Source: Trema orientale (Eukaryota; Streptophyta; Magnoliopsida; Rosales; Cannabaceae). From it: 64,000 nucleotides of DNA. The notes beneath the pieces are model-generated. The model was given only the letters and a program-made list of their open reading frames with translations. It was not told the origin of the DNA and ran no database searches. The position numbers and the translations under genes are program-made. Below, in pieces: positions 1 to 11,279 of the stretch; the first letter of the stretch is position 1; each line of letters begins with the position of its first letter. The stretch lies in NCBI GenBank assembly GCA_002914845.1, contig JXTC01000076.1, positions 857,070-921,069 of the forward strand, written 5' to 3'.

Positions 1-586
1 ATAAATAAAGATGGAGATGATATTTTATCTTATCTTATGCTATGCTTAGTTGCACCATATGAATTGCTGAAAACAATATACTGAAGTAATGCTTTTGTGA
101 ATATTGCGAACTTCTTTTAAAAAAAATAAATGACATGAAAGCACTAAGATAATAGCTAAGGAGTAGTTAGGTAACAAAAAGATTTAAAAATTTAAAAAAA
201 TAATTTTGGTATGGAAATTTTTTTTTAGCTTTTTTCCAAAAGGACAAATAAGGCATCGGGTCGGGATGGTTTACCAGTTGCTCATCGTTAATACCCCGCC
301 TGCCTCATCCCATCTATTAAACGGGGCAGGGGAAACGAGCCTATTTTTAGGCGGGACGGAAAAGAATCCACCCTATTCCAATTGACACTAGAGATGCCAA
401 GCAATAATTAAAGGAAAAAGAGAAAGATTTATGCATGGGAAATTCAACTTCACAAAGGATTCATGTACTTTTTATTTTTTATGGTAAACGATTCATGTAC
501 TATGGAGAAATGTTGTCTCACCATATGCAATTATCCTGTGCACAAACCTCTATCTCAATAGTCCTTTAATTTTAGCACGTATATAT
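1..586. other. AT-rich intergenic sequence
   Basis: I see no gene here. A GC-richer patch at about 250-385 contains short inverted blocks of GGGTCGGGA and CGGGGCAGGGG type. It resembles the body of a worn hAT-type MITE, but I could not find paired ends. Confidence 0.4.
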
Positions 587-822
587 GGGCATCAATTGTA
601 GGTATTTTTTTTCCTTTTATCTATCCATAATTATTATTTTACTTAATTAAAATTTATATTTTGTTTAATTAAAATTTATTATGTCTTTTTATGATATAAA
701 GTGAAGAGAGAAAAATATTAAATAATAATTTTTTTTTTATTTTTTTTTTCCAATTAAGCAAATTATTGTAGCCGTAGATAATGATCCAACGGCTAAAAAA
801 AATACTTATAAATAAGTAAAAG
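587..822 (+). mobile_element. MITE family 1, copy A
   Basis: Non-coding element starting with GGTATTTTTTTT and ending with GATCCAACGGCTAAAAAAAA followed by TACTTAT. The same ends, together with a middle AATTAAAATTTAT block and a GAGAGAAAAATA block, recur at 36918-37130 in the same orientation and at 55886-56085 in reverse. Three related copies with ends that are near inverted repeats (GGTATTTTTT and AAAAAATACC) support a non-autonomous DNA transposon. The superfamily is not determined. Confidence 0.6.
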
Positions 823-1489
823 AAAAATACTTATTGAATTGGAACGATATATATATATACTGCTTTAAGAATTCGAATGCTTTTTTCCGTATGAAATATA
901 AAAAAATGTGGCAAAATATTCAAAATTCTTAAAGATAAAGAAAAGAAATATTTGATATGTTCTCTCGGACCATCATACAAAATTCGTTTAGCGTTGATGT
1001 TGACTCATCAGTAAGTATCACATGCAAAATATTTGGTGCTCTTGTTAGGTGATGTGTAATAGGACCCATCTTGCTTACCATTTTCTTACTTACAACTGCA
1101 GCATTATCAAGTTTTCATCTTAGCTTACGTTTCATGTTGTGCATAAGTACATTTACAAACATAAATTTTTAGGATCTAAAATTATTTGGAAGAAATTTAA
1201 ATAAATTTATGCATATATATTGAAAAAAATAATGTACTTATATGTTTAGTGCGCTGTACTGTATCGTACTATCGTATTAGGTTATATTATTTGTATTATT
1301 TTATTAGAGTTCTATGTTTGGTTTTGCATTGTACTATTAAAATATACCATGTTCGGTGAGTAGTCATACTTAATTATTAGTAAATTTTCGAAAGTAAAAT
1401 TTTCAAAATCCATATGGGAATTTAAAATATACCATATTTAGTTTTGCGTTGTACTATTAAAATTAGATTTTGTCACTGACAAAGCCCAA

Positions 1490-1652
1490 AACTCAAATCA
1501 TAAAAACTACCCAGACTGCACCACAAAATATAGGTGCGGTCTAGCCGGTTTGGATTAGCCATGACAGACTGCACAGTCTGGTGATCTAGCAAAACCGCAC
1601 ATACGATTTGGTCAACATGTAGGGGGTTCAAATCGAACTATAAACACCCCTA
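1490..1652 (-). mobile_element. Partial hAT-type MITE, one end visible
   Basis: Read on the minus strand from 1652 the sequence begins TAGGGGTGTTTATAGTTCGA, the typical start of plant non-autonomous hAT elements. The body is rich in short palindromes such as CAGACTGTGCAGTCTG. The opposite end is not recognisable, so this is a truncated copy. Confidence 0.45.
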
Positions 1653-1894
1653 CCTTTTAGCATTTGTCTCTGTCTTTGTCTCTGTCTCTCTGTCTTTGTC
1701 TCTCTCTCTCTCTCTTAACATACCATTAAGTTTCTCTAATTACCATTATGGTTGCCGAAAATTATTTACCAATTAATATTAGAAATTAGAAACTATTTTT
1801 TTTACTCAATTCTAACTATTTTGTGTGGCTATTATAATCCAATAGTCAATCAAGAAGTAGAAACCAGAAACTAAATTAGTTTCTAGTTCAATCT

Positions 1895-3870
1895 AATTTG
1901 GTTTCTTAGAAAATTTTTAGTTATTGTTATTCTTAAAACTAAAAACCAAATTAACATTGAGTAGAAATCAAGTTAGTTTCGAGTGGAAACCAAATTGGTT
2001 CCGTATAGTAACCAGAAAACTAAATCGTTATTGAATAGTTATGAGTTGAAACTAAATTAATTTTGAATAGTAACCAAAAAATAATTTGAACTATTTTACT
2101 TTCTTAAAAAAATTTAGTTATCATTATTCTTGAAACCAAAACCAAATTGGTATTGAGTAGTTTCGAGTAGAAACAAAATTGGTTTCAAGTGGAAACCAAA
2201 CTAATTTCAAGTGGAAACCATGTAGGTTTCTGGTAGTAACCAAAACAATTTGAACTATTTTAGTTTCCTAAAAAAATTTAGATATTGTTATTCTTGAAAC
2301 TAAAAACTAAATCGGTATTGATTAGTTTCGACTGGAAATCAAACTGGTTTCCAGTCAAAATGATCCATTGGAAACCATATTAGTTTCGAATAGTAACCAA
2401 AAACAATTTGAACTATTTTGGTTTCTTAAAAAAAAAATAGTTATTATTATTCTTGAAACCTAAACTAAATTGGTATTAAGTAGTTTTGAGTGGAAACTAT
2501 ATTAGTTTCAAATAGTAACCAAAAAATAATTTGAACTATTTTGGTTTCCTAAAAAAATTTGGTTATTCTTATTTTTAAAACCAAAGACCAAATTGGTATT
2601 AAGTAGTTTTGAGTGGAAACCATGTTGCTTTCGAATGGTAACCAAAAAACAATTTGAATTATTTTGGTTTCTTAAAAAAATTTGATTACTATTATTCTTG
2701 AAACCAAAACCAAATTGATATTGAGTGGTTTCAAGTAGAAACAAAATTTGTTTCAAGTGGAAACTAAACTGGTTTTAAGTGGAAATCATTTTAGTTTCGA
2801 ATAGTAACCAAAACAATTTAAACTACTTTGATTTCCTGAAAAAATTTGGTTATTATTATTCTTGAGACCAAAAATCAAATTGGTATTAAGTAGTTTCAAG
2901 TAGAAACCAAATTGATTTCTAGTGAAAACCATGTTGGTTTCGAATTGTAACCAAAAAATAATTTAAACTATTTTGATTTCTTAAAAAAGATTAGTTATTA
3001 TTATTATTCTTGAAACCAAAACTAAATGGGTATTGATTAGTTTTGAATGGAAACCATGTTAGTTTTGAATGATAACAAAAAAATAATTTGAACTATTCTG
3101 GTTTCCTGAAAAAAAAAAAAAAAATTGGTTATTATTATTCTTGAAACCAAGAACTAAATTGGTATTAAATAGTTTCGAGTGAAAACCATGTTAGTTTCGC
3201 ATTGTAACCAAAAATAATTTGAATTATTTTAGTTTATTAAAAAAATTTAGTTATTATTATTATTATTGAAACTAAAATTAAATTGGTATTGAGTAGTTTC
3301 GAGTGGAAACTAAATTAGTTTCAAGTAGAAACCAAAATAATTTCAAGTAGAAACCAAAATGGTTTCAAGTGTAAACCATGTTGGTTTCGAATTGTAACGA
3401 AAAAATAATTTGAACTATTTTAGTTTCCTAAAAAGATTTGGTTATTGTTATTCTCGAAATCAAAACTCAAATTGGTATTGAGTAGTTTCGAGTGGAAACC
3501 AAACCTAGAAACTGATTTCCAATAGAAATAATGTTGGTTTCGAATAGTAATCAAAAAATAATTTGAACTATTTTGGTTTCTCAAAAAAAATTTAGTTATT
3601 ATTATTCTTAAAACTTAAAACCAATTTGATTTTGAGTAGTTTCGAGTGGAAACCAAATTGATTTCCAGTGAAAATAATGTTAGTTTTGAATAGTAAACAA
3701 TAAATAATTGGAATTATTTTGGTTTCCTAAAAAATTTTGGTTATTGTTATTCTTGAAACCAAGACCAAATTAGTATTGAGTAGTTTCGAGTGGAAACTAT
3801 ATTAGTTTCGTGTAGTAACTAAAAAATAATTTAGGTAACCAAGCTTTTATGAATGGTTACTTTGGAAACT
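1895..3870. repeat. Long degenerate minisatellite (GTTTC/GGAAACC-rich)
   Basis: About twelve diverged units. Each carries an AACTATTTTGGTTTC-like block, then a TTGGTTATTATTATTCTTGA block, then AGTAGTTTCGAGTGGAAACC. The marker block recurs near 2092, 2250, 2410, 2535, 2657, 2818, 2966, 3088, 3218, 3411, 3564 and 3711, so unit length varies from about 120 to 190 bp. Open frames inside it have no family signature and are by-products of the repeat. It is followed by the tail module at 4410-4572. Confidence 0.85.
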
Positions 3871-4409
3871 AAAAACCAAATTTGTTTCTAATGTTTTTAA
3901 GTATGAAAAAAGAGTGGCGTCTCATGTCTTTAGATAGGGGCATAAAAAAAAAGAGTAGCTCTTTCTATTTATAAGAGAAGGAAAAGAAAAAGAAAGAAAA
4001 ATTAATTTAAAATAAAAAATAAAAAATTAAGGAAAAAATAAAATATGAAAAAAAAAAGTAGTTTTTTCTATTTATAAGAGAAGGGAAAAAAGTAAAAATT
4101 AATTTAAAATGAAAAATAATAGATTAATGAAGAAACAAGAAAATGAAAAATAACAATAGAAAAGGAAAATAAAAGTGGAGTAAATAAAAAAGGAAATAGA
4201 ATTAAAATAAAGAAAAAAAAGGAAAAATGAATAAAAGAGAAAAGGAAAAACCAAATAGGAGGAGGAGAGGTGATAAAAAAACTAAAAGGTACAATTATGG
4301 TGGCTTGAACACCTAATGTAAAGGTGAAATACCTTAGCTGGAGCCTGGAAACCACGGAGCCAGGGAGTATTTTAGTTACTGAACGCGTTTTATATGAATG
4401 TACTTTATA

Positions 4410-4572
4410 ACGATGGCTTTATTTACGTAAAATGCCACTACGTCATCTATACCTAAGATTTAGAAAAATACCAATTTAGGTCGTACGAAATTTTTATTAT
4501 TTTTTAGAAGTCGTAAATTTGGAATTATTTTTAAAAAAGAAAGGCATAAGTGTCCAAACTCCTTGATTTGAG
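4410..4572 (+). repeat. Tail module of a composite repeat, copy A
   Basis: This 160-bp block is homologous to 11123-11277 and, reversed, to 35145-35315. Shared landmarks are GGCTT.ATTTAC near the start, ATTATTATTTTT, AGTCGTAAATTTGG, and ATAAGTGTCCAAA at the end. In all three places it lies downstream of a GTTTC-rich minisatellite on the same strand. It is non-coding. Confidence 0.7.
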
Positions 4573-7333
4573 GATATGGCCACTCGTTTTCTATCAATAA
4601 ATTTATTTAGAGAAAAAAAAAAAAGCTAAAGTAATACTTTGGTACTTAGTATTAGTTTCTAAAAACTATCACAAAGAGCGTATATGTTTTATACAAGTTT
4701 TAATATAAAAACCTTAATGTGATATTCATTTCAACTACTAAATTTTAAATGATATTCTCATTTTTAGATAAGATAATAATGGAAGTAAATATACATTATT
4801 AGTGCAAGTTTTTAGTGTAATATTTTGATATCTCTATCTTTATTCTATTCGATAACACCCGTGAAAGAAAAAAGACCATGGATAAGATATAGGTGAAAGA
4901 CACAAAAATTTATAAGGTGCATAATTAAAACTCCATCAAAGAAACATCTTCCACTATTTCGAACTACCATTCGATATCTTAAATTCTCCTATAATTGGAT
5001 CTAAAAGATTAGATATATATATATATAAACTATTAAAACCAAAGAAGGAAAAAAAAAGAAAGAGCTACTAGGGGTATCAGAGCAGAAAGAGAGAGATTAA
5101 GAAAGGATTTTTCTTTCATAGGTTGTGTAAAAATTAAGAGATAAAAAAAAATTGGTAGAGAGGAAGACAATTAAATCTTTTAGTGAAAGAAAGGCTAGGA
5201 TTTTTCTGAACATAGGCTTTAGGTACTCTTAAACTGCAAAACGCAAGCAATTTATATGTGTATATAGAGTTCGGCTACGATATCCTACTTAAATAATGAG
5301 GTACCATTACCCAAAGAAAAAATATTACATGTCTCGAGTAGAATGTTATATGTTTAGGTGATGTTTGTAAAAATATTATACAAAAGTAAAAAGTAGGTTT
5401 TAGAAACCGAAAAAACATTTTTAGGGGAGAGTGAGCATTGAAAACATTTCTCTCTACTTTTTGCTTAGGGCATCAGTGCCCAAATTTGTATTTATGGGAC
5501 TGCAGATAGACACTATATGTATATATATATATATATATTTGAAGATATAAGTTATAGGCTTTGGATGTAGTCCTATTCGGAGATCGATCCTTTTACCTGA
5601 TTTAGATACTGAATATATTTATTCAATATAGCATTAAACAAGTATATTAGGACTGGTTCCCAAATAGAACCACAACCTACCCCCAAGTTACATATATATT
5701 TATAATTTCGAGTAACTACAAATCATGTTTTATTACCTAAGTCCCTCCCCATCCTCCCCCCAAAAAAAGGCTTCCAATGATTTGCTAGGAGCTTTTTTTT
5801 TTTCTTTTTCTCTTTTTTATGGAAAAAAATAATATATTTATATAAAAATTGCCTTAAATAGGGTTTGAATCCTCCCTTGATCCATACTCTCACACCAATG
5901 ACCGGTAAATATTCAATAATTTAGGTTTTTATAGTGCCTTTGCTGGTTACTATTTCGAATTTTCCTTGATATGTATATTTATATATACATACTGGGTATT
6001 TATAGAAAAAATATTGTAAAAATCAAATAATAAATTAAATAATTTCCCAATTGGAGAAAGGTCTCCCTAAAACCAGGGTCAATAGGTAAGGACCACCCGA
6101 TCCCTACATGTAAATAGTTCATAAATACCAACCAAAATCCAAGGAACATGTGTAATAGCCCTATATTTTTGGTCCATCGTGAAGGTAAAATGTACAATAA
6201 TTAATGATAAATAAGATCGTAGAGATCAGCTTTTATCATGAACTTACAAAAGGAATGTTCCATCACTGCTACTTTTCGAAAAAAGAAAATTTAAAAAACT
6301 ACCAGATTTAATCTAGTTAATTAATAAAGTACATGAAATCCGTGGGACATGATTACCTATAATTAATGGATTATTTTAATCATTATTATAATGTAGTGGT
6401 TAGTAAAAGAAGCAATATTAATAAACTATATGCTTAAATTAAATTATTGAGAATTAAAGTAATCAAAAAGTTGGGCATGAAACGCGTTATCAGGATACGG
6501 AATATATGCCCTCGTGTGCCTGCCTATCATCACATATGTTCTATGTTTATGTACTAAGAAAATACAAAAAAATAAAAAATAAAAACAAATGAGAGAAAAA
6601 AAAAAGGATTCCTGTTTTCTCTTCTTATGTATAGTGGAATCCCCGTTATCGGGCTCATTAGTGGGCCAAATGTGAAAGACCTTAGTACGAGTCAAACAAT
6701 TAATTGGACATCATTTATACCGCAAAGTGCGGGTTTATGCAATTCAATTATCATTAGTTAATTATATTTTTTTGTTTTTTATAAGTCACTCCTAGGAGAC
6801 TCAAAAGATTAGTTTAGATTTCGGAGGGGAAAGAGAAAGAAAAAGAAAAAGAAAATCTAATAGTTTAGATTTGTGGCTCACATAGGCCCATGTACATCTT
6901 TGATGAGGTAATCTAGGGGTTTCTTTTGTTGCTGCTAAAAATTGTGTGCTGAGCTACTAAGGGAAGAATCATGGGTCCACATATTAGTTTTTATTCCAAA
7001 TATGGCTTCTGTTGACCCCTAAAGAATTTAAGAGTAGGTGGTCTAATACTTGAAGAAAATCCTGATTTTTTGGATATATATTGATTATTATGGGATAGAT
7101 GGTGGAACCCTTGAGAGAGAGAGAGAATTTGGCAAGGAGTGAAGCTAATCTTCGATAAATGAGTTTTATTATTAATATATACGTGTTTTAAATTGGAAAA
7201 ATCCCATGCAAATCGACATCAAATCGATCATAGTCTTATGATTTTTATCAAATCATTTGTTTTATTTGGCTTCACATAAATTGTGTAGTTATCGAATAGG
7301 TTGCAATGGACTCTTGAAGCGTTATAACCCCCT

Positions 7334-7368
<35 letters not shown>

Positions 7369-9154
7369 GTGTTTTTGTTGGACTATTCAGTATTGAGAAA
7401 AATGGTAGGAGTGACTTGGGTAAGGAAACTAGGATATATAAATATATACATGTGTATGTATATATCTCATATTTGTTAAGTGTCCTAGTAGACAAATAGA
7501 AGGGAATATTTGGAAAATAAATAGAATTCGCTTCCTATAGCATAAACCTCCTCTAAGACGTAATATGTTTGTCTTCGACAGTTTCTTTCATGTTATTGAG
7601 CTTGATTCGGTCTTAAAATAAGAAAGAATTCCGCAATTTGTCGCATCAATAAAATTTATAACAAGTTAGTGGATATCCTTGTTAATTAATCTGTATAAGA
7701 CCAGCAGTACTTGTAACTGTCTAAAGTGCTGTTATTTATTCCTCATACTTGATTTACTAATCCAAATGATCCTTTGAAGTAACTAGTTGAAGTTACAAAT
7801 GGTGCACGTGGCATCCAAATTGAATTGTAATGAAGTGACCAAATCCCGACTATTGGAGTTAGAAAATAGTGTAGCTTTCCAAACTTAATGGAGCCTGAGT
7901 GCTCGTTGTGGCGTCATCATGGATTCTAGTGTGTGTGTATATATATATGTGTGTGTGCCTGTGTGGACGTACCGTGCCATGATACGCTTAAATTAGGCAA
8001 TTTGTGCCCTCAAGTTCTCAACCAAAAGTGGGTTTAGACGTCAACTTGATGATGTAGTAGTGGGCACATACATATAGAGCCAAATTCACTTGGATGCACA
8101 CTGTTGTTTCTGTGCGGATGACCTAAAACTGTCATAGCGTCTCTATGTTAATTTACTAGATGAGATGACCAATACTATAAACATAGCATTAATTAATCAC
8201 TAAGTTATAAATAGACGCTTGTTTATAAGTACGACACATAGGTTTTACTAACTGCAACAACGTGACAATTATAGTCGGTTGTATTTACTAATTATATTAT
8301 TATTTACTGGTGCCCCTTTTTAGCCTCTTTATTAAATGCGAAACTCGTAAATCTAAGCACATTACGTAGCATGGTAGCATGTTTTTTTTTAACTTTTGAA
8401 ATGACCTAAAACCTTAACACAAAAATTATTTCTTTTCAACTAATTAATTAACACTTAAGAATAGAAAAAAGGGAAATAGTCCTTATACTATTCTCTCTAG
8501 ACTCTTTTCATATATATATATGTGTTTGATTTAAATAGTGACAACAATATTTACTCGTAGATGATTACAGCCGTTAGATCTATATCTTACGGTAGTGATT
8601 AGTTTGGTGGTTGGTCAAAAAAATTTAATGTTATTTATCAACATCACAAAAATTTAATACTATCACTATTTTTTTTAGTATCCATTTATGGTCACAAAAA
8701 AATTAAAACCATTGAAAAGTCTTCCATATATACATATCTTCATTATATCGTTTACGGAGTTAGAGGAGATTAGAGGTATTAAATGAGGTTCACAAGTGGA
8801 AAGATAATCTTAAGTACTACACGAGCTTAATTACTCACTTATTTGCCGAAAGAACCAGCAACTCGATTGAGTTACCTAGCTCAATTTTACTTATTTACTC
8901 ACAAGTGACGATCTATTTTCTCACTAAGATTTCTCACAAATCTCATATACTGTCAAATAGTACCCATAGCATCAATTGATGAAAACAGTTTAGTTAACAG
9001 TATTTAACGACCCATGTGAAGTTTAGTTACGATTTTCTAGTCAACTCTGTTTTATTTATTTATTAGGGTGGTTCTTCAAGTCCAATGGTGCAAACTTAAA
9101 TACATCTAGTCTAGACGTCAAAAAAACCGGTGCTAAAGGCTTAAAAAGCAATAG
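4573..9154. other. Intergenic region without recognisable genes
   Basis: AT-rich sequence with no open frame that looks like a known protein. It holds simple repeats (CT tract at about 7327-7369, TG/TA tract at about 7930-7960, AT tracts near 5518) and scattered polypurine runs. No tRNA, rRNA or long inverted repeat was seen. Confidence 0.6.
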
Positions 9155-9432
9155 GGAAATTGACATGGGAAATACTAATTAGGAACAAAATGACCCTTTT
9201 ATCAGTTTTTTCAAATTGATATTTCTAGTAGTGTCATAAATTGTATGGCGTAAGGTCATACAATTTATGACTATAAAATTATGACTTTTCTAAAACTAAT
9301 TAATAGTAATAAATTGTGTGACCTTCCGTCACACAGGGTCGCAAAACTCTAAAACACTGCTAGAAAAGTCATTTTTCAAATCACTCTTAAAAAAACCATC
9401 TGAGTCAAAATTACCACTATTTGTTTCAATTA
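9155..9432 (+). mobile_element. MITE family 2, copy A
   Basis: Element with long terminal inverted repeats. The left end is GGAAATTGACATGGGAAATA. Read on the minus strand, the right end gives a matching AATTG..ACAAATAGTGGTAATTTTGACTC stretch (split here) and then continues into complementary sequence, with TTTCTAGTAGTG on the left facing TTCTAGCAGTG on the right. It would fold into a hairpin almost along its length. A second copy follows after about 35 bp and a third lies at 50281-50549. Confidence 0.7.
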
Positions 9433-9465
9433 CCCCAAAAATTTTGTTCAAGGGAAATGGATCCC

Positions 9466-9727
9466 TGGAAAATTGACGTAAATAGTAGTAATTTTGACTC
9501 AAATGACTTTTTAGGAGTATTTTGGAAAATAATTTTTCTATTAGTGTTTTAGTATTTTGTGACCCTATATGACTAAAGGTCGCATAATTTATGACTATTG
9601 ATTAGTTCTACAAATTGTATGACCCATCATCACATAATTTGTGACACAAATAGAAATATCAATTTAAAAAAGACTACTAAAAAAGTCATTTTGAGCCAAA
9701 TTAGTACTACCCAGGTCAATTTCCTGA
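9466..9727 (+). mobile_element. MITE family 2, copy B
   Basis: Same family as its neighbour at 9155-9432. It begins with GGAAAATTGACGTAAATAG and ends with the inverted form, CTACCCAGGTCAATTTCC. Subterminal ATGACTTTTT and TGACCC..ATGAC blocks are mirrored on the other side. Because the two units lie side by side and each is palindromic, the pair can also form one larger foldback with arms 9155-9430 and 9471-9727. Confidence 0.7.
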
Positions 9728-10830
9728 AGTAATATATATTATATGTATAGCGCGTTAGGGCTTTTNAAAGTCAAAGAATATTAACGGCTAGGAATTAACT
9801 GCAGTTCCTTTGGAATCACTATTAATTCTAAAACACTAGCTTTTCTCAGTGGTTGCCACAAAACTGTCGAGAGAGGAAATATCTACTAATTAAGATCAAC
9901 GTGTTTTGAGATTTGAAATATGAATAATTGTGTTTATAACATATGTTTTCCTTTAGTTGATTCAAAATATATCATGTCCGCATGGATAAGAGAGAAAATC
10001 CGACTTGGTATCAGATTTAGGTATGAGATGTAATATGTTCTTATAGTATTTTTTTTTTCTTTTTTCAATTTATGTATTATAAATATAATTCTAATTGTAA
10101 TTGTAGTATCTATCTCAACTCAATCTATGTAAAATACAGTTATTATGCCATGCGCATTATGAGAGACGATATGATAGATGAAAATTCGGTGAATTATATT
10201 CGATCAAGTGTAATATGCCTCATATTTCACTTTGTTTATATAAAATTACTAAATTCACACATCTATATAATATTAGAGTAAATTTTGATACATTATAACT
10301 AATCATACTGGTTAGACTACTCTTGGATTTAGCTGGATTACATGTGTTAGTTCACTTTGTTTATGTAAGATTTGTTAATCTGATTTCCAATTAGGTTTAA
10401 ATTGAAAATATTAGTGATATACACCTCATAAGTATTTATGTAAAGTTGTTTTGTCTCTATGATAGAAACTTAGTGTCTTAGTGATATATACTTATTAGTA
10501 ATTATAAGTGAGTCTAGCTATTTTGGAATTGTTTTGGGGCTGTTTTTATGTAGTTTTCATTAGTTGGTTATGTATACATTGCCCAGAAAAAGGGAAAAAA
10601 ATTTCTTTTAGATATGGCCTTTAACAACAGTTTTCTTGGACTTGCCATTAAAGGCACTCAACAACTACGATTCCACCACCTTAGCTTGCGGCGTCGGACC
10701 ACTTTTCTGTATTTTCTTCAGCGGTCGGTCTGACCTCGACATCAACGGTGAAGGTATTTATTTCCGACACGGAGTGCAAGGTGCACTAAGTTGGTGCTCG
10801 AACGAAAAATTATACCAATAATTTCTATAG
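9728..10830. other. Intergenic region with one undetermined base
   Basis: No supported gene. An N at 9766 marks an assembly uncertainty. Around 10630-10800 the base composition becomes less AT-rich and runs into the minisatellite, so this stretch is probably part of the same composite repeat. Confidence 0.5.
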
Positions 10831-11110
10831 TTTCTTATGAATTACTTAGGTATATTGTATTTTACAAAAATGAAACCATTGTAATTTTTTTTAATTTATT
10901 TAGCTACAGGGCTTTCTGCAAAAAAGAAGCCACAATAGTTTCTAGGAAATATTCGTGGTTTCCTATGATTTACTTACGTATAGGATATTCTGCCAAAGGA
11001 AACCAAACTAGTTTCCAGAAAATCTTTGTAGTTTCCTGTGATTTACTTACGTATAAGACATTCTACTAAAGGAAACCAACTGTTTTCCAGGAAACCTTTG
11101 TGGTTTCTTG
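10831..11110 (+). repeat. 71-bp minisatellite of a composite repeat, copy B
   Basis: About four units of roughly 71 bp. Each contains GATTTACTTACGTATA (10968 and 11039 are the clearest), then a TTCTRC.AAAGGAAACCAA block, then GTTTCCAGGAAA. The reverse complement of the same unit forms the array at 35320-35790. The tail module follows directly. Confidence 0.8.
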
Positions 11111-11122
11111 TATATATATATA

Positions 11123-11277
11123 AAGAGGCTTATTTACTAAAATATCACCGTGTTTTCTAACTCCCAAAGTATTTACAAAAATACCCTAAAAAAGTCATAC
11201 AGAATTATTATTATTTTTGAAAGATCGTAAATTTGACAATATTTTTTGAAAAATAGGTATAAGTGTCCAAAATCCAA
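11123..11277 (+). repeat. Tail module of the composite repeat, copy B
   Basis: Begins GGCTTATTTACTAAAATATC and ends ATAAGTGTCCAAAATCC. It is near-identical to the reverse complement of 35145-35315 and clearly related to 4410-4572. No coding capacity. Confidence 0.8.
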
Positions 11278-11279
11278 AT

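Noticed and set aside
1670-1714. CT-rich direct repeat that first looked like a CRISPR-like or regulatory array
   Set aside because: A simple TCTCTG/TCTC microsatellite without spacers. CRISPR arrays are not expected in a plant nuclear genome.
2508-2756. 82-codon repetitive protein on the minus strand
   Set aside because: It is a reading frame through the minisatellite; neighbouring units break the frame.
4320-4375. Hairpin CTGGAGCCTGG...CCACGGAGCCAG as a possible small RNA precursor
   Set aside because: The stem is too short and uneven for a plant miRNA precursor; it is more likely part of the surrounding repeat.
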